Shown here piece after piece: positions 6,669-12,006 of a DNA stretch of 13,914 bases. Below the pieces are notes generated by a model. The model saw only the letters and a program-made list of their open reading frames with translations, was not told where the DNA came from and did not search any database. The position numbers and the translations under genes are program-made. The stretch is taken from assembly GCA_964634645.1 (NCBI GenBank), contig CAZWKI010000028.1, forward strand, positions 1 through 13,914, given 5' to 3'. Every line of letters starts with the position of its first letter. Position 1 is the stretch's first letter. Origin of the DNA: CAZWKI01 sp964634645. GTDB lineage: Bacteria; Patescibacteriota; Patescibacteriia; UBA1558; S5-K13.

Positions 6669-6995
6669 TTATTTTTCTGATAATGCTTCTGTCAGCTTTA
6701 TTCTTTTTATTTCGCCCTCATCTATGAGAAATTCTAGTTTTGGAACGGTATAAAATCTTATTTTTGATTTTAATTCGTGTTGTATGAAGTGAGATGCATT
6801 ATTTAATTTAGAAAGAGCTGTCCCCTTTTTGTTTTTTGGTAATACGGATATGTAAATTCTCATTGTTTTTAAGTCAGGCGTAATTTCAGATCTAGTACAA
6901 GTTATAAGACAATCATTTACTTCAATTTTTCTACTTATTATTTGAGTTAGATGACGCAAAACTTCATTTGAAACTTGTTGTGTTCTTTTTGGCAT
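6669..6995 (-). CDS. rbfA: ribosome-binding factor A
   Basis: RbfA is a small KH-fold protein that helps mature the 5' end of 16S rRNA in the 30S subunit and acts during cold adaptation. The 108 residues match the family. Typical parts are the N-terminal helix (QVSNEVLRHLTQIISRKI), the strand with ITPDLKTMRIYISVLP, and the C-terminal RFYTVPKLEFLIDEG, where family members commonly have an R-x-x-P-x-L-x-F pattern. The start codon lies one base beyond the infB stop, so translation is probably coupled. No separate ribosome site is seen. Confidence 0.93.
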   Translation of the reverse strand: MPKRTQQVSNEVLRHLTQIISRKIEVNDCLITCTRSEITPDLKTMRIYISVLPKNKKGTALSKLNNASHFIQHELKSKIRFYTVPKLEFLIDEGEIKRIKLTEALSEK

Positions 6996-6996
6996 A

Positions 6997-8997
6997 TTAA
7001 TTTACAATTTTTTCTTTATAAACTTCTATAATATCGTCTTTTTTTATAATCGGATCTCCACTGAATTCTAATCCACATTCAGCGCCTTCAGTTATTTCAT
7101 TTATATTCTCTTTTGCACTTTGAAGATTTGTTATTTTGCCAATAGCAACACACTTATTATTTCTTATTATTTTTGCAAATGCATCTTTGATAATTTTTCC
7201 TTCCAATACCTTTCCGCCGACGACCATTTTATCAGATAGTGTTTTGAATATTTCCAAAACCCTTAAATTTCCAACTTCTTCTCTGATAGTTTTTTCACTA
7301 ATCATTGTTTTTAATATTTCTTCTATATCTTCTAATAATTTATAAATAATTTTATAAATTCTAATTTGTATATTTTTTTCTTTTGCAATAAGCTCAGCAT
7401 TATTATTTGCATTTACATGAAAACCCAGGATAATTGAATTCGTTGTCTCAGCATCCAATATATCTTGATCAGTTATTGCTCCTAGTCCAGATTTTACTAT
7501 TTTTATTTCTATATTATTATCAATGCAATTTTTATCTTTTTCTAATTTGTTTAGTGCTTCTATAATTGCTCCTTGAGAACCCACTACGTCTGTTTTTATT
7601 ATTATGTTCAAACTTTTTTTCTCCAAATCTTCATCTTTATCAGAGCTGGTTTGGGAAGTATTTTTATTTAAGCCATTTGTTTTTGCGGTGTTCTTTTTTG
7701 CGTCTTTCATATCAATGTTTTTTATTTCTGCATTAAAAATATCACCGACTACAGGAGCATCTTTAAATCCCAAAATTTTTACTGGCGTAGATGGTCCAGC
7801 ACTATTTATTTTGCGATTTAGATGATCACTCATTGATCTTACTTTTCCATATGTGTTTCCTGATATAAAATTATCTCCAAGATATAAAGTTCCGGTTTGT
7901 ATTAGGACAGTTGCGACAGGACCTTGATTTTTGTCTATGTGAGATTCAATTATTGTACCGATTGCTTTTCTTGTATCATCGGCTTGTAAGTTTTCCATTT
8001 CAGCAACAAGATTTATCATTTCAAGAAGTTCGGTAATATTTTTACCTTCTTTTGCAGAAATTCCTACGCATATAGTTTTTCCTCCCCAATCTTCTGGAAT
8101 TAAATTTAGTTCAGAAAGTTCCTTTTTGACCTTCTCAATATTTGCTTCTGGTTTATCAATTTTATTTATAGCAATTATAAATGGAAGATTTTCTTTGTGT
8201 GCAAGTTCAATGGACTCAACCGTTTGTGGTTTGAGTCCTTCATCAGCTGCAACAACTATTATTCCAATATCAGCTATTTTTGTGCCTCGGGATCTCATTG
8301 CTTTAAATGCTTCGTGACCAGGAGTATCTAAAAATGTTATTTTTTTGCCATTAATTTCTACGCCATAGGCACCAATGTGCTGAGTAATGTTTCCACTTTC
8401 TGTATCTATTATATTTGTTTTTCTAATTGCGTCTAATAATTTTGTTTTTCCATGGTCAACATGACCCATGACTACAACAACGGGCGGTTTTAATTTTTTG
8501 TTTTTATCTAAATCCAATAAATCGTTTAGCCTTTTTATTTTTTCTTCTTCTGCTATTTTTTCTTTTTTGTCTTCTGTGCTTTTTTCTACTTGAAATCCAA
8601 GATCTTCTGTTATAATTGAAGCTGTTTCAAAATCTATGGTTGAGTTTAATGACAACATTATTCCATTTTTCATCAATTCACCCATCACTTTACTGAGTGG
8701 TAAATTCATTTTTTCTGCCAAATCTCTTATTATAATATTGTTATCAATTTGTATTATTTTTTTATCTATTACTTCTTCTTTGTTTTTGTCGGCAATTTTT
8801 ATTTCTGTAATTTTCGATTGTTCTTCTTCAAATTTTATTTTTTTCTGGTAATCTTTGTATGCTGATGTAATTTTTTCTACCAAATGATCACTTACTTTTA
8901 TTGCTTTTGCACCAACGTCAAAGCCAAGTTGTGGTAATATTTCCAAAAGCTCTGATGTTGTTGTGTTTAATTTTCTTGCTAATTCGCTAACATTCAT
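6997..8997 (-). CDS. infB: translation initiation factor IF-2
   Basis: IF2 is the GTPase that places initiator tRNA on the 30S subunit and promotes subunit joining. At 666 residues it is a short form of the family. Two IF2_N-type modules are visible (about 1-50 and 86-137), joined by a Lys/Glu-rich linker. The G domain has the P-loop GHVDHGKT at 178-185, switch I NITQHIGAY near 203, DTPGHEAF at 224-231, NKID at 278-281 and SAK at 314-316. A polar linker (about 430-460, Asn/Lys/Ser-rich) separates domain II from domain III (IIIKTDVVGSQGAIIEAL). It is the first gene of the infB-rbfA-nrnA operon. The leader has no good Shine-Dalgarno site; transcription probably starts near 9043. Confidence 0.97.
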   Translation of the reverse strand: MNVSELARKLNTTTSELLEILPQLGFDVGAKAIKVSDHLVEKITSAYKDYQKKIKFEEEQSKITEIKIADKNKEEVIDKKIIQIDNNIIIRDLAEKMNLPLSKVMGELMKNGIMLSLNSTIDFETASIITEDLGFQVEKSTEDKKEKIAEEEKIKRLNDLLDLDKNKKLKPPVVVVMGHVDHGKTKLLDAIRKTNIIDTESGNITQHIGAYGVEINGKKITFLDTPGHEAFKAMRSRGTKIADIGIIVVAADEGLKPQTVESIELAHKENLPFIIAINKIDKPEANIEKVKKELSELNLIPEDWGGKTICVGISAKEGKNITELLEMINLVAEMENLQADDTRKAIGTIIESHIDKNQGPVATVLIQTGTLYLGDNFISGNTYGKVRSMSDHLNRKINSAGPSTPVKILGFKDAPVVGDIFNAEIKNIDMKDAKKNTAKTNGLNKNTSQTSSDKDEDLEKKSLNIIIKTDVVGSQGAIIEALNKLEKDKNCIDNNIEIKIVKSGLGAITDQDILDAETTNSIILGFHVNANNNAELIAKEKNIQIRIYKIIYKLLEDIEEILKTMISEKTIREEVGNLRVLEIFKTLSDKMVVGGKVLEGKIIKDAFAKIIRNNKCVAIGKITNLQSAKENINEITEGAECGLEFSGDPIIKKDDIIEVYKEKIVN

Positions 8998-9049
8998 GAT
9001 TTTTTATTTATCCCGAATTTGACGCGGGGGCTTGTTACTTAATTGATTT

Positions 9050-9078
9050 ATATTAATACCAAAATGATTTATTGTCAA
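9050..9078 (-). promoter_or_regulatory. sigma70-type promoter for infB-rbfA-nrnA
   Basis: Read on the minus strand, TTGACA (9073-9078) and TAATAT (9050-9055) are 17 bases apart. The start would be near 9043, giving a leader of about 45 bases. The architecture is the same as at 3861-3889. Confidence 0.65.
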
Positions 9079-9304
9079 TTTTATCTATTTAAGAAGAAAT
9101 ATATTTAAAATACAAAAATATTATAAAATCATAGAAACTATTACTTAATTTTACACCAAAAGTTGGAAAAAATATACATTCTTCTATGTAAAAGGGTTTG
9201 AAATTATGATATGAAAAATTTAAATAATAAAATATAGACTATGCCATGTATTTTTTTATTTTTTTATTGTAATTATTATATGGATATTAAAATATTGGCT
9301 CGAG

Positions 9305-9333
9305 TTGACAAATTGTCTAGGCTATTATATATT
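9305..9333 (+). promoter_or_regulatory. sigma70-type promoter for the degenerate DHH gene
   Basis: TTGACA at 9305-9310, a 17-base spacer and TATATT at 9328-9333. The -35 box overlaps a small palindrome (GACAA-A-TTGTC, 9307-9317) that could be an operator. Transcription would start about 25 bases before the ATG at 9365. Confidence 0.7.
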
Positions 9334-9364
9334 GTCATAATCATTAATTTTTTAGGGCTCAAAC

Positions 9365-10519
9365 ATGAACAATGAAATTAATCAAAAAATTCAAGAATTA
9401 ATTAATAAAAGTAATAATATTCTATTATTAATTCCTCAGAATTATGATGGCGAATGTATTTCGACTGCCATGGCTTTTTATAATTATTTGAAGCAAAAAA
9501 ATAGCACAAAAACCGTTGACTTGCTTTTGTCTCAAAAACTCAAGAAAATATATTCCTTTTTACCAAAAATTGACGAAATAAAATTAGACGAAGGTCTAAA
9601 AAGAAGATTTGTCATATCTATTGATACAAGCGCAAACGAGATTAAAAATATAGATTCTTATCAAGATAAAAATAATTTCAATATTCTAATTTCATCAGAA
9701 CCAAAAGAAATAGACGTAAGAGATGTGACTATTTTTTATGATGATTTCTATGATTTAGTAATTCTTTTTGGATGCAGGGATCTAGAAAGTTTAGGAGACA
9801 TTTTTACAAAAAATAAAGAATTTTTTAGCAAAGTCAAAATTATAAACATTGATAATAATGAAAAAAATGAAATGTTTGCAAATATTAATTTTGTTGACGC
9901 ATCAAAAAATTCTTTACCAGAATTAATTTTTGATTATTTTGCAGAAAACCATGTTTTTATAGATTCAAATATTGCAAATTGTATTATGTCTGGGTTTGTA
10001 TTTGCCACTCGCGGATTTTCAAATAAAAAAGTTACTTCATCTTCACTTGATATTGCAAGTAAGCTTATGGATCTTGGGGCAGAGCGTGAAAAAATTATAG
10101 AAAGTATTTATCAAACAAAATCAATACCGCTTCTTCGTGCGTGGGGAAATATTTTGTCAGAACTAAGTTATGATAATGAACACAAAATTGTTTGGTCTGA
10201 ACTGAGATTGCAAGAAGAGGACCTGCAAGATGGACTTGAAATAGAAGATCTTATAGACGAGCTTATTTCAAAAGCATCTCAGGCAGAAATAATAGTATTG
10301 TTTCAAATTATTCAAATTGATTTACTAAAAATTTATATTTACTCAAATGCAAAGCACAATTCTTACGAGCTTACGAAAGGGATTACGGAAGCTTTGAATA
10401 TAAGAGGAAACGAAGATTTATTGTCTTTTGATATAATGGGAATGTTGCAAGATGTAAAACTAAGAGTCCTTGATATTGTAAGAGAAAATGCGAGATTGAA
10501 GAAAATACAAAACAAATAG
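9365..10519 (+). CDS. degenerate DHH-family protein (probable pseudoenzyme)
   Basis: The 384-residue protein is clearly a paralogue of the NrnA-like enzyme at 5690-6658. Residues 226-264 (SLDIASKLMDLGAEREKIIE and on to RAWGNIL) align without gaps to its residues 176-214, and the first 35 residues align as well. The metal ligands are nearly all lost. His24 is Pro24 and Asp30 is Glu30 (only Asp28 is kept). Asp88 corresponds to Gly136. DHH is DNN at 163-165. The Asp of ITDTGNF is Ala214. The GGGGH of DHHA1 is absent. The frame is long and intact, with a consensus promoter and a weak AGGG ribosome site (9354-9357), so it looks maintained rather than decaying. A binding or regulatory role is likely; phosphodiesterase activity is not. 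Confidence 0.88.
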   Translation: MNNEINQKIQELINKSNNILLLIPQNYDGECISTAMAFYNYLKQKNSTKTVDLLLSQKLKKIYSFLPKIDEIKLDEGLKRRFVISIDTSANEIKNIDSYQDKNNFNILISSEPKEIDVRDVTIFYDDFYDLVILFGCRDLESLGDIFTKNKEFFSKVKIINIDNNEKNEMFANINFVDASKNSLPELIFDYFAENHVFIDSNIANCIMSGFVFATRGFSNKKVTSSSLDIASKLMDLGAEREKIIESIYQTKSIPLLRAWGNILSELSYDNEHKIVWSELRLQEEDLQDGLEIEDLIDELISKASQAEIIVLFQIIQIDLLKIYIYSNAKHNSYELTKGITEALNIRGNEDLLSFDIMGMLQDVKLRVLDIVRENARLKKIQNK

Positions 10520-10521
10520 TT

Positions 10522-10550
10522 TTGATATATTTTTATTTATCTTATATAAT
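10522..10550 (+). promoter_or_regulatory. near-consensus promoter of the tRNA unit
   Basis: TTGATA at 10522-10527, a 17-base spacer and a perfect TATAAT at 10545-10550. Transcription would start near 10557, just before the tRNA-like fragment. With the terminator at 11046-11070 it defines one transcript of about 510 bases that carries all the tRNA parts. Confidence 0.75.
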
Positions 10551-10563
10551 ATAATAGTTTTGA

Positions 10564-10615
10564 GGGCGTATAGCTTCTCGCATTGCAGGATTTCCGCTTC
10601 ACTCCAACAGTTGGA
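10564..10615 (+). pseudogene. tRNA-like 5' fragment joined to an unrelated GC-richer segment
   Basis: GGGCGTATAGCT (10564-10575) is identical to the first 12 bases of tRNA-Val(GAC) at 10656. After that point the sequence departs completely and no D, anticodon or T arm can be formed. The following segment is richer in GC than its surroundings and holds the palindrome TCCAAC-A-GTTGGA (10603-10615). It lies where the promoter would start transcription. It could be a tRNA remnant cut by an insertion, or a dispersed repeat that carries a tRNA-like end. Confidence 0.5.
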
Positions 10616-10655
10616 CTAAATTTTTATAAATATTAAATTTAAAATAAAAAGTTTG

Positions 10656-10732
10656 GGGCGTATAGCTCAGTTGGTTAGAGCGTTACGTTGACATCGTAAA
10701 GGTCTCTGGTTCAATTCCAGATACGCCCACCA
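10656..10732 (+). tRNA. tRNA-Val(GAC)
   Basis: A complete 77-nt cloverleaf. The acceptor is GGGCGTA/TACGCCC, the D stem GCTC/GAGC, the anticodon stem TTACG/CGTAA with loop TTGACAT (anticodon GAC at 10690-10692), and the T stem TCTGG/CCAGA with loop TTCAATT. The discriminator is A and CCA is encoded (10730-10732). All stems pair perfectly. It should read GUC and GUU, so another tRNA with UAC is expected for GUA and GUG. Confidence 0.95.
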
Positions 10733-10850
10733 TTTATTGATTTTTTGGTATTTTTATAATACTATTTAATAGAATTAAGTTTTGGGCATATAGCTCAGTT
10801 GGTTAGAGCATCACTCTTACCCGCCTACATGCCGAAATAGAAAGCTCGTT

Positions 10851-10970
10851 TAAAATATTTTTACTTTGGGTGTGTAGCTCAGCCGGTTAGAGCACCACTC
10901 TTATAAAGTGGGGGTCGATGGTTCAAGTCCATCCACACCCACCAAAGTTGTATAATATAAAATATTTTTA
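10851..10970 (+). repeat. 13-base direct repeat flanking the nested tRNA
   Basis: TAAAATATTTTTA occurs at 10851-10863 and again at 10958-10970, one copy on each side of the nested tRNA. Its core AAAATATTTT is self-complementary, so the copies can also pair and extend the stem formed by the insert ends. Confidence 0.6.
10868..10944 (+). tRNA. tRNA-Ile(UAU), nested inside another tRNA gene
   Basis: A complete 77-nt cloverleaf. The acceptor is GGGTGTG/CACACCC, the D stem GCTC/GAGC, the anticodon stem CCACT/AGTGG with loop CTTATAA (anticodon TAT at 10902-10904), and the T stem GATGG/CCATC with loop TTCAAGT. The discriminator is A and CCA is encoded. All stems pair perfectly. The anticodon would read AUA directly. 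Most bacteria instead read AUA with a CAU anticodon modified to lysidine by TilS. One base (position 36, T instead of C) separates it from a Val(UAC) anticodon, so the charging identity deserves a check. Confidence 0.9.
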
Positions 10971-11045
10971 GAACTTTTATTATTTCGGCGGGCAGGTAAA
11001 GTGGGGGTCGATGGTTCAAGTCCATCTATGCCCACCAAAATTTAT

Positions 11046-11070
11046 AAAAAACACTTTTCCAGTGTTTTTT
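11046..11070 (+). terminator. terminator of the tRNA unit
   Basis: AAAAAACACT (11046-11055) pairs perfectly with AGTGTTTTTT (11061-11070) around TTTCC. It starts 9 bases after the CCA of the interrupted tRNA. Confidence 0.9.
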
Positions 11071-11146
11071 GTATTTACAAAATCACCTATAGTATAAACC
11101 AAAATATAAAATGAAAAATTATTAAAATTCAAATATAATCAATAAG

Positions 11147-11169
11147 CCCCTGAACTTCAGGGGTTTTTT
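11147..11169 (+). terminator. second Rho-independent terminator
   Basis: CCCCTGA (11147-11153) pairs with TCAGGGG (11157-11163) around ACT, followed by six T. It lies 77 bases beyond the tRNA terminator with no recognisable gene between, so it is a back-up terminator, or a remnant of a lost gene or small RNA. Confidence 0.75.
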
Positions 11170-11185
11170 ATTTTTTGTTTTTATG

Positions 11186-11191
11186 TATAAT
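11186..11191 (+). promoter_or_regulatory. possible -10 box giving a leaderless mRNA
   Basis: A perfect TATAAT ends 7 bases before the ATG at 11199. Initiation would fall at or very near the start codon. No -35 box is seen because the spaced position lies at the end of the preceding terminator. Confidence 0.35.
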
Positions 11192-11198
11192 AAACAAT

Positions 11199-11633
11199 AT
11201 GAAAAAATACGAAATAAAATACTTAGAACACATAAGAAGCAGTATTGGATCTGATAAATACAAGAATCATTTTATCATAAAAGATGGAAACCTTTTCGAT
11301 GCCTTGCAAGACGGGAAGTTTTCTTGTGCAAAATTTGTATCAGAGGTTTTGAAAGAATTTAAAATGATTGAAAAAACTCATGCAAAGGTGAAATCTGCGC
11401 ATAAAGATATGATTGCTTTTGGTTGGCACGAAACTGAATTAAAAGATATAAGAAGAGGAGATGTGATTATTTGGGAGAGAAATCAAAAAGGCAATTTGCA
11501 TATTGGTTTTTATATCGGAAAATATAGAGCAATAAGCAATTCAACAGCAAAAAGAGTAATTTGGAAACATCATTATAGATATAGAGGAAAAAGAAAAATT
11601 GTAAAAATATTGAGCTTTTTGGATAAATTCTAG
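11199..11633 (+). CDS. NlpC/P60- or CHAP-like cysteine hydrolase, copy 1
   Basis: The protein has 144 residues from the ATG at 11199. An upstream TTG at 11175 is in frame, but it lies only five bases after the terminator T-run and is unlikely. The fold signature is a catalytic-type Cys43 in FSCAKFVSEVL, then RRGDVIIWE at 86-93, and His101 in HIGFYIG followed by AISN, which gives a Cys-His-polar triad layout. Family members cut peptide or amide bonds, often in cell walls. There is no signal peptide or cell-wall binding domain. It shares long matching stretches with the gene at 12661-13092. There is no ribosome site, and a TATAAT just upstream suggests leaderless expression. The family call is by motif order only. 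Confidence 0.7.
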   Translation: MKKYEIKYLEHIRSSIGSDKYKNHFIIKDGNLFDALQDGKFSCAKFVSEVLKEFKMIEKTHAKVKSAHKDMIAFGWHETELKDIRRGDVIIWERNQKGNLHIGFYIGKYRAISNSTAKRVIWKHHYRYRGKRKIVKILSFLDKF

Positions 11634-11655
11634 TTTATTATTCAATAATTTATGA

Positions 11656-11661
11656 TATAAT
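11656..11661 (+). promoter_or_regulatory. possible -10 box for the membrane protein-pilin pair
   Basis: TATAAT lies 30 bases before the ATG at 11692. No good -35 box is found at the right distance, and AT richness makes chance matches common. Confidence 0.3.
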
Positions 11662-11691
11662 TAAAGATAATAAGCATAAATATTTATAAAT

Positions 11692-12006
11692 ATGGATAAT
11701 TTTAATAAAAATGAATTAGGAGATTTGGATACCTCCAAGACAAGGACAACAAACAATCAAAACAATGAGGTAATAGATTTAAGTAATGTTTCAAAACAAA
11801 ATGTAAAGAATGAATTTAAACAAAAACCCACTTCAACCATAAGAAAAAACAAAAGATTGATTTATATAATTATTATATTAATTTCTTGGCTTGTTATTGT
11901 TTCGGTTGTTGCGTCTACAATAATAAGCAACGAAAATAAAAAAGCACAAAGAGAAAAAGCCATACAAGAAGTAGAATTAAAACTTCAACAGAATGCAAAT
12001 AAATAA
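11692..12006 (+). CDS. single-pass membrane protein, unknown
   Basis: The protein has 104 residues. A polar, Asn/Thr/Lys-rich N-terminal region (1-50) looks disordered. A basic stop (RKNKR) precedes one transmembrane helix at about 55-78 (LIYIIIILISWLVIVSVVAS). A short charged helical tail follows (KAQREKAIQEVELKLQQ). It overlaps the pilin-like gene by 14 bases, so the two are translationally linked and may act together. It could be an assembly or anchoring partner of the pilin, but no family is recognised. Before the ATG there is only AT sequence, without a ribosome site. Confidence 0.7.
   Translation: MDNFNKNELGDLDTSKTRTTNNQNNEVIDLSNVSKQNVKNEFKQKPTSTIRKNKRLIYIIIILISWLVIVSVVASTIISNENKKAQREKAIQEVELKLQQNANK

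Larger units (their letters stand above)
9001..9364. other. divergent intergenic region between infB and the DHH-like gene
   Basis: These 364 bases hold two outward promoters (minus 9050-9078, plus 9305-9333) and no convincing gene. In the infB leader, 9011-9031 is a GC-rich patch in AT-rich DNA, with CCCG and CGGG able to pair weakly. The central part, 9090-9295, is low-complexity A/T with no repeat or RNA structure I can defend. Confidence 0.5.
10820..10996 (+). mobile_element. 177-base insert with complementary ends carrying a tRNA gene
   Basis: The left end, starting CCCGCC at 10820, and the right end, finishing GGGCAGG at 10996, are GC-rich and complementary. GCCGAAATA (10831-10839) pairs perfectly with TATTTCGGC (10981-10989). 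The outer parts pair with one mismatch, one T-G pair and a 4-base bulge. Further in, AT sequences can continue the stem up to the nested tRNA. The left exon's TTA and right exon's TAA also pair, so the stem continues the anticodon stem. No target duplication longer than TA is visible. No protein is encoded, and no group I intron core is evident. It resembles a palindromic, non-autonomous element. Confidence 0.55.
10784..11037 (+). tRNA. tRNA gene interrupted in the anticodon loop; halves 10784-10819 and 10997-11037
   Basis: The 5' half (36 nt) supplies acceptor GGGCATA, D stem GCTC/GAGC and anticodon strand TCACT with CTTA. The 3' half (41 nt) supplies TAA, AGTGG, T arm GATGG-TTCAAGT-CCATC, TATGCCC, A and encoded CCA. 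Joined, they make a 77-nt tRNA with a fully paired acceptor stem, and the anticodon stem pairs with one T-G. The 177-base insert splits the anticodon. The identity depends on the junction: removing 10820-10996 gives UAU (Ile), removing 10821-10997 gives UAC (Val). The 5' half resembles the neighbouring tRNA-Val, while the 3' half is identical to the nested tRNA over 30 bases. It may be a pseudogene or a tRNA needing an unknown joining step. Confidence 0.7.

Noticed and set aside
9243..9374. A 43-codon plus-strand frame beginning at ATG 9243
   Set aside because: It runs through the promoter and start of the gene at 9365, has no ribosome site, and its content looks like translated AT-rich spacer.
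10820..10996. Group I intron in the tRNA anticodon loop
   Set aside because: The insert contains a whole tRNA in its middle, leaving about 100 bases of mostly AT flanks in which I cannot see the paired core elements (P3-P8) of a group I intron.
10784..11037. Simple tandem tRNA array misread as an interruption
   Set aside because: The 5' half has no 3' partner before the nested tRNA, the 3' half has no 5' partner after it, and their acceptor strands (GGGCATA and TATGCCC) pair with each other and not with the inner tRNA.
11175..11198. Longer N-terminus of the first cysteine-hydrolase gene from TTG 11175
   Set aside because: That start lies five bases after the terminator's T-run, and the copy 2 paralogue starts at the position matching ATG 11199.
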